DNA of 64,000 nucleotides, taken from Litorimonas haliclonae (GTDB lineage Bacteria > Pseudomonadota > Alphaproteobacteria > Caulobacterales > Maricaulaceae). Each line of letters begins with the position of its first letter. The stretch's first letter is position 1. Shown here piece by piece: positions 1 through 9,206 of the stretch. The DNA is taken from the NCBI RefSeq assembly GCF_965138505.1, contig NZ_CBCSCO010000001.1, positions 62,001-126,000 on the forward strand. The letters are read 5' to 3'. Made by a program: the position numbers and the translations under genes. The notes beneath the pieces are model-generated. The model saw only the letters and a list, made by a program, of their open reading frames with translations, was not told where the DNA came from and ran no database searches.

Positions 1-224
1 TCGAGACGGTCAAAATACGGGATCGCTTGCAGATAGGTCTTGTGCTCGATCAGTTTTTCCGTACCGCGATGCAAAAGACCGATATGCGGGTCAACGCGCT
101 CAACAATCTCGCCCTCAAGCTCAAGGACAAGACGCAACACGCCATGGGCCGCGGGATGCTGCGGGCCGAAATTAATGGTGAAGTTACGGTCATCACCTTC
201 GAGGATGGCTTCTTGTTTACTCAT
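1..224 (-). CDS. nuoD: NADH-quinone oxidoreductase subunit D (partial, N-terminal part)
   Basis: This is the first 74 or so codons of the 49-kDa subunit of respiratory complex I, running off the left edge. Near the start the translation contains FTINFGPQHPAAHGVLRL and then EIVERVDPHIGLLHRGTEKL, the highly conserved opening of NuoD, which helps form the quinone-binding cavity in the peripheral arm. The ATG at 222-224 overlaps the nuoC stop in an ATGA arrangement and is preceded by the purine-rich GGAGGAGG, so the start is well supported. It is a separate gene here, not a nuoCD fusion as in enterobacteria. The rest of the gene lies outside the window. Confidence 0.95.
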   Translation of the reverse strand, partial: MSKQEAILEGDDRNFTINFGPQHPAAHGVLRLVLELEGEIVERVDPHIGLLHRGTEKLIEHKTYLQAIPYFDRL

Positions 225-820
225 GACTTAGCCTCCTCCGCTTTCTCATCGCCCGGAAGGATATATTTCGCGCCTTCCCACGGGCTCATGAAGTCGAAGC
301 TGCGGTATTCTTGCGGAAGGTTGACCGGCTCATAGACCACGGATTTGCGTTCTTCGTCATAGCGAACCTCGACAAAGCCGGAGAGCGGGAAGTCTTTGCG
401 CAAGGGATACCCTTCGAAACCGTAATCGGTCAGCAGACGTCGCATGTCAGGATGTTCGTCAAAAACGATGCCGTACATATCGAAAGCTTCGCGCTCATAC
501 CAATTGGCGTTTGGGAAAACCTCGGCCACGGAATGCACGGGAATTTCTTCGTCGGTCGTCACTTTAATACGAATGCGCGTATTATGCGCCATAGACATCA
601 TGTGATAGACCACATCAAAACGGCGTTCGCGAGCCGGATAGTCTACGCCGCAAATATCAATCAAAGACGTAAATTTGCAAATCGGATCATCGCGCAAAAA
701 GGTGATAACCTTCACGATTTCGGCGCGACGCGCATTAATGGTCAGCTCTCCAAAGGAGATTTCCGCAGAATTTACGGCATCGTCCATTTGGTCGACGATA
801 TGGTCTCTCAGATCTTCCAT
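221..820 (-). CDS. nuoC: NADH-quinone oxidoreductase subunit C
   Basis: A 199-residue 30-kDa-type subunit of complex I, part of the hydrophilic arm next to NuoD. The signature region reads FPNANWYEREAFDMYGI, followed by HPDMRRLLTDYGFEGYPLRKDFPL, which is the family hallmark. I chose the ATG at 818-820, giving MEDLRDHIVDQ. The open frame extends further upstream to 907, but that part lies inside nuoB and has no NuoC-like sequence. The start lies 2 bases after the nuoB stop and the end overlaps nuoD by 4 bases, so translation is probably coupled. The C-terminal SPWEG motif is present. Confidence 0.95.
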   Translation of the reverse strand: MEDLRDHIVDQMDDAVNSAEISFGELTINARRAEIVKVITFLRDDPICKFTSLIDICGVDYPARERRFDVVYHMMSMAHNTRIRIKVTTDEEIPVHSVAEVFPNANWYEREAFDMYGIVFDEHPDMRRLLTDYGFEGYPLRKDFPLSGFVEVRYDEERKSVVYEPVNLPQEYRSFDFMSPWEGAKYILPGDEKAEEAKS

Positions 821-822
821 GA

Positions 823-1395
823 CTATCTCTGAATATTGCCTTCGCGGCGGATTTTTTTCTGCAACTGCAAGATACCGTAAACGAGCGCTTCGGCTGTCGG
901 AGGACATCCGGGCACATAAACATCGACAGGCACGATACGATCACAGCCGCGCACGACCGCGTATGAATAGTGATAATAGCCACCGCCATTGGCGCAGGAG
1001 CCCATAGAGATCACATAGCGCGGGTTCGGCATCTGGTCATAAACCTTGCGAAGCGCAGGCGCCATTTTATTAGTGAGCGTTCCCGCCACGATCATCACAT
1101 CGGACTGACGAGGGGACGCGCGCGGCGCAAAGCCAAATCGCTCCACATCATAACGCGGCATAGAAGCCTGCATCATTTCAACCGCGCAACACGCCAAACC
1201 AAACGTCATCCACATCAAAGAGCCGGTACGAGCCCAAGTGACGAGGTCGTCAGAAGCCGCCGTGATAAAACCCTTATCAGCAAGCTGATTGCTTAGCCCG
1301 TCGAAAAACGGGTCATGCTTTTTGGGGTCGTAAGCGGGCGAGCCCATGTCGCGGGCCGCTTCGCCGTAATTGTTTTCAGGGGTGAGGATAGCCAT
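823..1395 (-). CDS. nuoB: NADH-quinone oxidoreductase subunit B
   Basis: A 190-residue PSST subunit of complex I that carries iron-sulphur cluster N2, the last electron carrier before quinone. The tandem cysteines of the N2 site are visible in FGLACCAVEMM, with the further ligands in SMGSCANGGGYY and YVPGCPPTAEAL. Length is normal for the family. It sits 9 bases downstream of nuoA and 2 bases upstream of nuoC in the nuo operon, all on the minus strand. Confidence 0.97.
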   Translation of the reverse strand: MAILTPENNYGEAARDMGSPAYDPKKHDPFFDGLSNQLADKGFITAASDDLVTWARTGSLMWMTFGLACCAVEMMQASMPRYDVERFGFAPRASPRQSDVMIVAGTLTNKMAPALRKVYDQMPNPRYVISMGSCANGGGYYHYSYAVVRGCDRIVPVDVYVPGCPPTAEALVYGILQLQKKIRREGNIQR

Positions 1396-1404
1396 AGTCG
1401 TCTC

Positions 1405-1770
1405 CTATTCCCAATCCAGTGCGCCGCGTTGCCATGCATAAGCAAGGCCTGCCGCCAGTTCCGCGAGGAAAATCATCACCACTGCCCAGCCCCAGAAGTC
1501 CACCTGATCGAGCGTCACGGCGTATGGGAATAGAAAGGCAACCTCAATATCAAAAATAATGAACAGGATGGCGACGAGATAAAATCGTACGTCAAATTTC
1601 ATCCGCGAATCGTCAAAAGCGTTAAACCCGCACTCATAAGTCGAGATTTTTTCCGCGTCAGGATTGGACGGCGCAAAAATTTTGGCCGCGCCCAGAAAGA
1701 CAAGGCTGAGGGCCGTGGCAATCGCAAAAAGGATAATAACCGGTAGGTATTCCAGCAAAAACTCGTTCAT
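1405..1770 (-). CDS. nuoA: NADH-quinone oxidoreductase subunit A
   Basis: A 121-residue membrane subunit of complex I with three predicted transmembrane segments: about residues 8-28, 63-83 and 90-110. The loop between the first two contains the conserved KISTYECGFNAFDDSRMKFD, whose cysteine is diagnostic of NuoA/ND3. It is the first gene of the nuo operon, so the operon promoter should lie in 1771-1988. Its ATG at 1768-1770 follows an AAGAGCT purine stretch. Confidence 0.96.
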   Translation of the reverse strand: MNEFLLEYLPVIILFAIATALSLVFLGAAKIFAPSNPDAEKISTYECGFNAFDDSRMKFDVRFYLVAILFIIFDIEVAFLFPYAVTLDQVDFWGWAVVMIFLAELAAGLAYAWQRGALDWE

Positions 1771-1988
1771 GACAGCTCTTATTACTTGTCTTTAAATTCG
1801 ACCTGAAAGCGAGACCTGAAAGTGTACGGGACTCACGATTACACAATGTCCACAATCGGGCGGAACCTAGAGATGCGGCCACCAGATTGCAACAGTCCTT
1901 TAACGTGAAAACCACAGCTTTTCCACTGCGACACTTACACTAAATATGCGAATAAGTCGCAATAAAAGAAAGGCTTAGAGAGCTCTTA
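1771..1988 (-). promoter_or_regulatory. nuo operon upstream region with a tandem 10-bp repeat
   Basis: This 218-base gap upstream of nuoA must contain the nuo promoter. Two exact copies of GACCTGAAAG (plus strand) lie at 1800-1809 and 1813-1822, a 13-base period, 30-52 bases before the nuoA start. A weak sigma70-like candidate on the minus strand is TTGCAA followed after 17 bases by TAGGTT, further upstream. I see no coding sequence here. The repeat is directly visible; any regulatory role is inference. Confidence 0.35.
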
Positions 1989-2687
1989 TCAATCGTCTTT
2001 TGAGACAGGTAGAATGAGCATATCCCCGACCTCAACTGTCTTAGGCTGGGAAACAGCATAGGTCACGGCTCGGGCGATATCGTCCGGGCGGAGGGCGTCG
2101 GGCTTCTCATCGTCGAAAAAGGCCGTGTCGACCATGCCGGGCTCAATCAGGGTCACTCTACAGCCTGACCCCTTTAACTCGCCCCGCAGATTATAGGCGA
2201 GCGCGTTGGCGGCATGTTTGGAGACGGAGTACATGGACCCGTCCAGATAGCGCCGTCCGGCGACGGAGCCAGTCACCACGACATGGCCTTCAGCCTTTTT
2301 GATATAGGGCAAAGCGGCCTGAACCGTCTTGGCGAGGCCCATGATATTTATATCGACAATCGCTTGCCAGCTGTCTTGAGGCGCCTCAGAAAACCCGCCG
2401 GGCTTGCCGCCCGTCCCTGCATTGGCAAAGACGGCATCGATTTGGCCGAAGGTGTCATTGGCGATTTCAAAACATTTTTGGACTTGGGCAGAATTGGTGA
2501 CATCACAATCCAGCACCAGCGACTTTCCCTCTGGCAATTCGGAGGCAATCTTTTCAAGCTCATCAACAGACCGCGCGGCGAGCGCGACATTCCAGCCTTC
2601 GTTTCCGAGCCGAAGCGCTGTCGCTTTGCCGATCCCTGAGGATGCGCCTGTGATAAAAATGGTTTGTGTTTTATTCTGGTCGCTCAT
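1989..2687 (-). CDS. SDR family NAD(P)-dependent oxidoreductase
   Basis: A 232-residue classical short-chain dehydrogenase/reductase, a soluble Rossmann-fold enzyme. The cofactor loop TGASSGIG is at residues 13-20, the NAG motif at 89-91, and the catalytic residues Ser141, Tyr153 and Lys157 are present (TGSVAGRR and YSVSKHA). An Asp in the LVLDCDV strand ends the adenine-binding region. Similarity is to the YdfG/serine 3-dehydrogenase-like group of small SDRs, but the substrate cannot be read from sequence. It stands alone between gltB and nuoA on the minus strand, with about 100 bases before it. Confidence 0.9.
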   Translation of the reverse strand: MSDQNKTQTIFITGASSGIGKATALRLGNEGWNVALAARSVDELEKIASELPEGKSLVLDCDVTNSAQVQKCFEIANDTFGQIDAVFANAGTGGKPGGFSEAPQDSWQAIVDINIMGLAKTVQAALPYIKKAEGHVVVTGSVAGRRYLDGSMYSVSKHAANALAYNLRGELKGSGCRVTLIEPGMVDTAFFDDEKPDALRPDDIARAVTYAVSQPKTVEVGDMLILPVSKDD

Positions 2688-2755
2688 AATTTTCTCCTGT
2701 GGTTACATAGTGAACCAGAGAAAACCACGAATGTTCCGATACCTGCCGGATTTTG

Positions 2756-2778
2756 GGGAGCCCTGAAACAGAGCCCCC
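2756..2778 (-). terminator. GC-rich hairpin just after gltB
   Basis: On the minus strand the bases after the gltB stop codon can fold into a stem of about 10 pairs with a TTT loop: GGGGGCTCTG / CAGGGCTCCC, including two G-T wobbles. No U-run follows, so it may act as an mRNA 3'-end stabiliser or a weak terminator instead of a strong intrinsic terminator. It separates gltB from the downstream SDR gene. Confidence 0.4.
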
Positions 2779-2785
2779 AATTATA

Positions 2786-5700
2786 TCACTCCGCCGCGTC
2801 CACGACAGGCACATCCAGTCGCGTCAGCATTTCCTTAGGAATAACTTGCCAGAAATGATTCCGCTCAAGCTCCCATTCAGAGAGAAGCTTTTCCGAGAAC
2901 TCTGACCCTGTCAGCTCTGCATGGCGGCGGATAAGATCTTTGCATTCCTCTTCGTAATGCTCGGAACCGAAACGTTGCCAGACAACACTATCCGGGTTCA
3001 CAGCTTTTTCGAACCGTTCCTTCGCGTCATAAACATAGGCCATTCCGCCCGTCATGCCGGCGCCGAAATTATCCCCGACTGAGCCAAGAATTACCGCAAT
3101 GCCGCCCGTCATATATTCACAGCCATTTGTGCCGCAGCCTTCGACCACAGTTATCGCGCCGGAGTTTCGGACGCAGAAACGCTCCCCGGCCCGCCCAGCG
3201 GCCATCAATAGACCTTTAGTTGCGCCGTAAAGGCAAGTATTCCCGATGATCGCGCTGCTATGCCAATCAATCGGCGTGTGGCCTTGCGGAGAGACGATAA
3301 TTTCTGCCCCTGAAAGCCCCTTGCCGACATAGTCATTGGCGTCGCCGTCCAAAACAAGGCGCAAACCTTTCATGCCGAAGGCGCCGAGCGATTGCCCGGC
3401 GGAGCCGCGAAGCCGAACCGTAAGCTGTCCGTCTGAAACGCCTTCTGCGCCAAAGGTCTTGTAGAGATGCGAACTTGTCCGGGTCCCAACGGCGCGATGC
3501 GTATTCTCGACGCCGTAAGTGAGATAGGTTTTTTCGCCCCGCTCAAAAAACTGGCCTGCATCCGCAACAATCTGTTTGTCCAGAGAGTCCGGCACATCGA
3601 CACGTTGCAGGCGCGTATCCTTTACGCGCTCATTATCAACGCGAGCCAGAATCGGGTTTAGATCCAGATCGTCGAGGTTTTCCGCGCCGCGGCTGACCTG
3701 AACCAACAGATCCGAACGGCCAATGACATCGTCCAGCGATTCAAATCCGAGCTCAGCCAGAATTTCGCGGACGTCTTCGGCAATGAACGTCATCAGATTA
3801 ATAACCTTCTCCGGCGTTCCGGTGAACTTCTCACGAAGCGCCGGATCTTGAACGCAGACGCCAACCGGGCAGGTATTGGAATGGCACTGACGCACCATGA
3901 TACAGCCCATAGCCACAAGCGAGAGGGTACCGATACCGTATTCTTCCGCGCCGAGCATTGCCGCAATCACAATGTCGCGGCCTGTTTTCAGCCCGCCATC
4001 TGTCCGGAGCGTGACGGAGTTTCTGAGATTATTTAGCGTCAGAACCTGATGCGCTTCGGAGAGACCGAGCTCCCACGGCATACCCGCATATTTGAGCGAT
4101 GTATTGGGCGACGCGCCTGTCCCGCCATTGTGGCCCGCGATCAGGATAGTATCGGCCTTGGCCTTGGCGACCCCGGCGGCGATTGTCCCAACGCCGGAAG
4201 ACGCGACAAGTTTGACGGCCACGCGCGCAGTCGGATTTATCTGTTTCAGATCGTAAATCAGCTGCGCCAAATCCTCGATGGAATAGATATCATGATGCGG
4301 CGGCGGTGAAATCAGGGTCACCCCCGGAGTCGCGTTTCGAAACTTTGCAATCATGTCAGTGACTTTAAACCCAGGAAGCTGACCGCCCTCCCCCGGCTTA
4401 GCGCCCTGGGCCACTTTGATTTCAATTTCATAACATTGGTTGAGATATTCCGCGTTCACACCGAAACGTCCGGAGGCAATCTGCTTGACCGCAGAGTTCG
4501 GATTATCGCCATTTGGCAGCGGATTATAGCGGGCGCGGTCTTCGCCGCCCTCACCTGAGACGGATTTCGCCCCAATCCGGTTCATCGCAATATTCAGCGT
4601 GCCATGCGCCTCGGGCGACAAGGCGCCAAGCGACATACCCGGCGTACAGAAACGCCGCCTGATTTCATTGACGCTTTGGACGCGGCGAATTGGCAAAGAT
4701 TTGGAGGTTGTACGGAAATCCAGCAAATCCCGAATTTGGATCGGGTCCGCCGAGTTCACGGTCTCGGCATATTGCTTGTAGAGCTTATAATCTTCGCGTC
4801 CGACAGCTTCCTGGAGCATGTGGATCATATCCGCCTTATAGGCATGGCGCTCGCCTCGTGCGCGAACACGATAAAGACCCCCAACCGGTAGGCGCACGAC
4901 GGCGCTGTCGTAAGCCTTCTCATGCACTTCAAGGATTTTAGCCTCGAGACCTGCCAGACCGATACCCGAAATCCGGCTTGTCATGCCCGGGAAATTAGCG
5001 CCGACCAGAGCGCGAGACAGACCCATGGCTTCGAAATTATTGCCGCCCCGATAGGATGAGATAACGGAAATCCCCATCTTAGAGATAATTTTTAGAAGGC
5101 CGCCTTCAATGGCCGCTTTATATTGCGCCACGGCTTCATCGGCGCTCATATCCAGCAATCCGCGTTTTACACGATCCATCAAGGAATCTTGCGCCATATA
5201 AGCATTTACGCAGGTTGCGCCGGCCCCGATCAGAACAGCAAAATAATGCGTATCGAGACATTCGGCAGAGCGAACGAGAATAGAGCACGAGGATCGCAAC
5301 CCGTCATTCACCAGAGCCGTTTGAACCGCGCCGGTGCAGAGGATCATAGGCGCCGCAGCGCGGGTTTCATTCGTATTTTCGTCCGTCAGAACGATGTTTT
5401 CGACTCCGCGCGCCACCGCGTCTTTGGCTTCTTCGCGAATGCGCCGGAGCGTATCACGCAGAGCGCGCCCGCCGGATTCTTCGCCTTCTGGAACCGGGAA
5501 AGTACAGTCAATCAAGGTGATTTTATCACCCACCATTTTGGCGAAACGATCATACATGCCCGTGGTCAGCACAGGACTGTCGAGAACATACATCTCATTT
5601 GTCTGAGCGCCTGTCTCCGCTAGAATATTGCGCAGATTACGAAAACGGGTTTTGAGTCCCATCACTCGCGTTTCGCGTAAGGGGTCAATCGGTGGGTTCG

Positions 5701-7300
5701 TAACCTGCGAGAAATTCTGACGGAAATAATGCGACAGAGGTCTATAAATATCGGACAGAACAGCGAGAGGCGTATCATCGCCCATAGAGCCGATGGATTC
5801 TTTGCCGGTCTCGGCCATAGGACTCAGAATTAGCTCCTGATCTTCCAATGTCTGTCCACAGGAAAGCTGGCGACGGGCAAGCGATTCACCCGACAAGGCG
5901 GGCTCTGGCTCCGGCCCTGAAAGCTTCTCATCCAGATTAATAACTTTTTCGAGCCATTTTTTGTAAGGCCGCTTCTTGGCGAGCTCATTCATAATTTGAG
6001 AAGACGTATAAAATTTGCCTTCTTCCAAATCGACAGCGATCATGCGGCCGGGCTTGAGCGCGCCTTTACGGACAATATCCTTTTCCTCGATAGGGCACAT
6101 ACCGGCTTCTGACCCTACCGCCAATATGCCTTGATTTGAGATTGCATAACGCAAAGGACGCAAACCATTCCGGTCTAATCCGGCCATGACCCAGCGCCCA
6201 TCATAGGCCGCCAGAGCCGCCGGGCCGTCCCAAGGTTCCATCACCGCATTGCAATATTCGTAAAGCGCCCGCCAGGAAGGCGGCATTAAATCGCCGCGCT
6301 TTGAATAGGCTTCGGGGACTAACAGCGTTTTCGCCATAGGCGCAGACCGCCCGGCCCTCACAAGCAGCTCAAACACGGAGTCCAGAGCGGCAGAATCAGA
6401 GCTTCCCTTTTGAATAATCGGTTTTACATCTTCGGCGCGGTCGCCAAAGGCGCTATTTGCCATTTTGATTTCATGGCTTTTCATATGGTTTGTATTGGAT
6501 TTTAGCGTGTTGATTTCGCCGTTATGCGCGAGCATCCGAAACGGCTGGGCCAGCCACCATTGCGGGAATGTGTTGGTAGAATAACGTTGGTGATAAATCG
6601 CGGCGCGGGAGACAAAACGTTCGTCCTGCAAATCCGTGTAAAAATTATCAATATCCTGCGCGAGGAACATGCCTTTATAAATGACGGTTTGAACCGAGAG
6701 TGAGCAGATATAAAAACTCGGAATCGCTTCGGCGATAACGCGTTTTTCAATCCGGCGGCGCACGATATATAGCTCGCGTTCCAGTGCGTTGCCTTTACGG
6801 CCTTTCGGATCGCGGAAAAGAACCTGTTCAATAGCGGGCCGCGTGGCTTTGGCTTTCTCGCCGATAATGTCGATATTGATGGGGACCTGGCGCCATCCGT
6901 ATATGTAAAATCCTTCTTTGAGAAGCTCGGATTCAACAATCGTTCGCGCCGATTCCTGCGCAATAAAGTCAGTGCGCGGGAGGAATATCATCCCGACGGC
7001 AATTTTGGCCGCGCTGGCTTTATGACCGGTATTTTCGACTTGCGCACGGAAAAATTCCTGCGGGATGTCCATGCGGATGCCGGCCCCGTCTCCGGTTTTC
7101 CCGTCCGCATCGACGGCCCCTCTATGCCAGACATTCTTAAGCGCTTGAATGGATTTCTCTACGACGTCTCGGCGGGGCGAGCCGTCAATAGAGGCCACCA
7201 ATCCAACGCCGCAATTGGCGCGTTCATGCGCCGGGTCATAAGCGTTTGCCGCAATCAAAGCGTCGCGTTTTGTTTCGTAATCTTTTAGCCAATCAGACAT
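2786..7300 (-). CDS. gltB: Glutamate synthase (NADPH) large subunit
   Basis: The 1504-residue alpha subunit of GOGAT, which makes glutamate from 2-oxoglutarate and the amide nitrogen of glutamine. The class II glutamine amidotransferase domain comes first; its nucleophile is Cys30 (ERANCGVGL), exposed after removal of a short propeptide, as is known for the family. The central domain and the FMN-binding (beta/alpha)8 synthase domain follow, with GGEDRARYNP, then EIEIKVAQGAKPGEGG and HNGGTGASP. The 3Fe-4S cysteines are in CIMVRQCHSNTCPVGVC. A C-terminal beta-helix GXGXG domain closes the protein. The ATG at 7298-7300 overlaps the preceding GFA gene by 8 bases. The operon order gltD-GFA-gltB is unusual. 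Confidence 0.98.
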   Translation of the reverse strand: MSDWLKDYETKRDALIAANAYDPAHERANCGVGLVASIDGSPRRDVVEKSIQALKNVWHRGAVDADGKTGDGAGIRMDIPQEFFRAQVENTGHKASAAKIAVGMIFLPRTDFIAQESARTIVESELLKEGFYIYGWRQVPINIDIIGEKAKATRPAIEQVLFRDPKGRKGNALERELYIVRRRIEKRVIAEAIPSFYICSLSVQTVIYKGMFLAQDIDNFYTDLQDERFVSRAAIYHQRYSTNTFPQWWLAQPFRMLAHNGEINTLKSNTNHMKSHEIKMANSAFGDRAEDVKPIIQKGSSDSAALDSVFELLVRAGRSAPMAKTLLVPEAYSKRGDLMPPSWRALYEYCNAVMEPWDGPAALAAYDGRWVMAGLDRNGLRPLRYAISNQGILAVGSEAGMCPIEEKDIVRKGALKPGRMIAVDLEEGKFYTSSQIMNELAKKRPYKKWLEKVINLDEKLSGPEPEPALSGESLARRQLSCGQTLEDQELILSPMAETGKESIGSMGDDTPLAVLSDIYRPLSHYFRQNFSQVTNPPIDPLRETRVMGLKTRFRNLRNILAETGAQTNEMYVLDSPVLTTGMYDRFAKMVGDKITLIDCTFPVPEGEESGGRALRDTLRRIREEAKDAVARGVENIVLTDENTNETRAAAPMILCTGAVQTALVNDGLRSSCSILVRSAECLDTHYFAVLIGAGATCVNAYMAQDSLMDRVKRGLLDMSADEAVAQYKAAIEGGLLKIISKMGISVISSYRGGNNFEAMGLSRALVGANFPGMTSRISGIGLAGLEAKILEVHEKAYDSAVVRLPVGGLYRVRARGERHAYKADMIHMLQEAVGREDYKLYKQYAETVNSADPIQIRDLLDFRTTSKSLPIRRVQSVNEIRRRFCTPGMSLGALSPEAHGTLNIAMNRIGAKSVSGEGGEDRARYNPLPNGDNPNSAVKQIASGRFGVNAEYLNQCYEIEIKVAQGAKPGEGGQLPGFKVTDMIAKFRNATPGVTLISPPPHHDIYSIEDLAQLIYDLKQINPTARVAVKLVASSGVGTIAAGVAKAKADTILIAGHNGGTGASPNTSLKYAGMPWELGLSEAHQVLTLNNLRNSVTLRTDGGLKTGRDIVIAAMLGAEEYGIGTLSLVAMGCIMVRQCHSNTCPVGVCVQDPALREKFTGTPEKVINLMTFIAEDVREILAELGFESLDDVIGRSDLLVQVSRGAENLDDLDLNPILARVDNERVKDTRLQRVDVPDSLDKQIVADAGQFFERGEKTYLTYGVENTHRAVGTRTSSHLYKTFGAEGVSDGQLTVRLRGSAGQSLGAFGMKGLRLVLDGDANDYVGKGLSGAEIIVSPQGHTPIDWHSSAIIGNTCLYGATKGLLMAAGRAGERFCVRNSGAITVVEGCGTNGCEYMTGGIAVILGSVGDNFGAGMTGGMAYVYDAKERFEKAVNPDSVVWQRFGSEHYEEECKDLIRRHAELTGSEFSEKLLSEWELERNHFWQVIPKEMLTRLDVPVVDAAE

Positions 7301-7724
7301 GTTTCTGGCTTTCTATAAATTCGTTTAAGACCTGCGCGCCGGTTTTGTGCGGGGCGTCGTCGGGTAAGGTATAATAGTGAGGCGCTTCGTCGGTAAAAAT
7401 ATGAGAGGTTAGCTTGAGCCCTTGGGTTTCAGCGAGCGTCCCCACGGAAACGCTGAAATCCTTTTCTTCGCCCTGCATGCGCCAAAACAGAGTGGCGCCG
7501 CAGGTTTTACAGAACCCCCGGTCGCCGTGCTCAGACGCTTGATACCAAGTTAGGCCGTCCGTTTTCTTAAGTTTCACGCCTTCTGCTGTATGAAGTCCGA
7601 TAAACGCACTCCCCCCATTTTGCTGACGACACATTGAGCAATGGCACGCATGAAGCTCGACGGGCGCGCCGCATACTCTGAAAGTGACTTCGCCGCACAG
7701 GCATTTTCCAGCTACTTCCTTCAT
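7293..7724 (-). CDS. GFA (CENP-V/Gfa) domain zinc protein
   Basis: A 143-residue protein of the GFA family, named after glutathione-dependent formaldehyde-activating enzyme. Most family members bind two zinc ions, and their true reactions are unknown. The zinc cysteines are all present: Cys8 and Cys10 (KCLCGEV), Cys27, Cys29 and Cys32 (HACHCSMCR), and Cys72 and Cys75 (FCKTCG). I use the ATG at 7722-7724 because the longer open frame to 7886 runs back into gltD and has no family sequence. It lies 4 bases after the gltD stop and overlaps gltB by 8 bases, so it is transcribed and probably translated with glutamate synthase. A role in that pathway is inference from position only. Confidence 0.9.
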   Translation of the reverse strand: MKEVAGKCLCGEVTFRVCGAPVELHACHCSMCRQQNGGSAFIGLHTAEGVKLKKTDGLTWYQASEHGDRGFCKTCGATLFWRMQGEEKDFSVSVGTLAETQGLKLTSHIFTDEAPHYYTLPDDAPHKTGAQVLNEFIESQKHV

Positions 7725-7728
7725 CGCT

Positions 7729-9162
7729 TTATTCCGCCGCGACTTTGGTTTCAGCGCGTTCGAGCTCTCGCAAATATTTGTGCATATGCTCCGCTGCGTC
7801 CCGGCCCTCGCGAATGGCCCAGACAACAAGGGACGCCCCTCGAACAATATCTCCGGCCGCGTACACGCCCGGCAAATTAGTCTCAAAGGACAATGGATTA
7901 ACCCGGACTGTGCCCCACCTTGTGGTCGTGAGTTCTTCCGACATAACTTTCATATCTTCGGGGGAGAAACCCAAAGCTTTGATGACAAGATCCGCCTCTA
8001 CATCAAATTCGGCACCTTCAATCGCTTCCGGGCTTTGGCGTCCGGAGGCGTCTTTTTGGCCGAGACGCATACGGTCGGCGCGAACGGCGCTGGCGTTACC
8101 GCCTTCATCATGAATAGATTTCGGCGCAGCTAGCCATTCAAAACTCACGCCCTCTTCTTGGGCATTGGCTGTTTCGCGTCTTGACCCGGGCATATTGGCG
8201 TGATCCCGGCGGTAAAGGCAGGTTACGGACTTCGCGCCTTGGCGCACCGCCGTCCGGACGCAATCCATGGCCGTATCACCGCCGCCAATGACGACGACAT
8301 TTCTGCCTTCTGCTGTCTCGCCGACAACCTCATCCCCCAGGCCGCGCTTGTTGGAATTGATTAGGAAGGGCAGAGCCGCGCTCACCCCTTCGGCGCCGCT
8401 CCCCGGACATTCGAGGTCGCGGGCTTTATAAACGCCAGTGGCAATCAAAACGGCTTGATGTTTTTCGCGGAGCTTGTCGAAGGTAATATCGACGCCGACA
8501 TCGCAATTCATGACGAACTCAATTCCGCCCTCCTCCAAACGTTTCGTGCGTCTCTGGACAATTTTCTTCTCGAGTTTGAAATTCGGAATGCCGTAAATCA
8601 AAAGCCCGCCGGCCCGGTCATGGCGATCATAAACTGTGACCTGCCATCCCTGAAGGCGAAGTTGCTCTGCCGCCGCAAGTCCGGCTGGACCTGCACCGAT
8701 AATGCCGACGCTCCCGGCGCGTTCCCGGAGGGGCTTGATAGGCTCAATCCACTCTTCCTCCCACGCCGTGTCCGTCAGATACCGCTCAACAGATCCAATT
8801 GTTACTGTGCCGTGGCCGGACTGCTCAATAACGCAAGAGCCTTCGCAGAGACGGTCTTGAGGACAAATCCGCCCACAAATTTCAGGCATGTTGTTCGTCG
8901 CACTGGACACTTCCCACGCTTCCTTCACGCGGCCTTCTGCCGTGAGTTTCAGCCAGTCGGGGATATTGTTTTCAAGGGGACAATGATTCTGGCAGAACGG
9001 GACGCCGCATTGAGAGCAGCGCGAGGCTTGCTCTTCAGCTTTCGCTTCAACGTAATCACCATAGATCTCCAAAAAGTCATCACGGCGCTCATTTGCAGCC
9101 CTTTTTTCAGGCATGTCCCGCTCAGTTTGGGTGAATTTCAACATTTTATTTGGCTTAGCCAT
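7729..9162 (-). CDS. gltD: Glutamate synthase (NADPH) small subunit
   Basis: The 477-residue beta subunit of GOGAT, which takes electrons from NADPH through FAD and passes them to GltB. Two N-terminal cysteine clusters for 4Fe-4S centres are visible: Cys49, Cys52, Cys57, Cys61 (RCSQCGVPFCQNHC) and Cys96, Cys100, Cys106, Cys110 (CGRICPQDRLCEGSC). The FAD-binding loop is GIIGAGPAGLAAAE and the NADPH-binding loop is VVIGGGDTAMDC. The C-terminal YAAGDIVRGASLVVWAIREG is the conserved FAD contact. It is the first gene of the gltD-GFA-gltB operon, with promoter elements in the 289-base gap upstream. Confidence 0.97.
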   Translation of the reverse strand: MAKPNKMLKFTQTERDMPEKRAANERRDDFLEIYGDYVEAKAEEQASRCSQCGVPFCQNHCPLENNIPDWLKLTAEGRVKEAWEVSSATNNMPEICGRICPQDRLCEGSCVIEQSGHGTVTIGSVERYLTDTAWEEEWIEPIKPLRERAGSVGIIGAGPAGLAAAEQLRLQGWQVTVYDRHDRAGGLLIYGIPNFKLEKKIVQRRTKRLEEGGIEFVMNCDVGVDITFDKLREKHQAVLIATGVYKARDLECPGSGAEGVSAALPFLINSNKRGLGDEVVGETAEGRNVVVIGGGDTAMDCVRTAVRQGAKSVTCLYRRDHANMPGSRRETANAQEEGVSFEWLAAPKSIHDEGGNASAVRADRMRLGQKDASGRQSPEAIEGAEFDVEADLVIKALGFSPEDMKVMSEELTTTRWGTVRVNPLSFETNLPGVYAAGDIVRGASLVVWAIREGRDAAEHMHKYLRELERAETKVAAE

Positions 9163-9206
9163 AAGGCCCTCACTTAATATTCGCGCCTCCTCTACACCTT
9201 AACGTC

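Noticed and set aside
311..832. 173-codon plus-strand frame opposite nuoC
   Set aside because: Antisense shadow of a clearly conserved nuoC; no family-like sequence.
5123..5623. Long plus-strand open frame inside gltB
   Set aside because: It lies antisense to a highly conserved region of gltB, has no domain and no ribosome site; it is a shadow frame.
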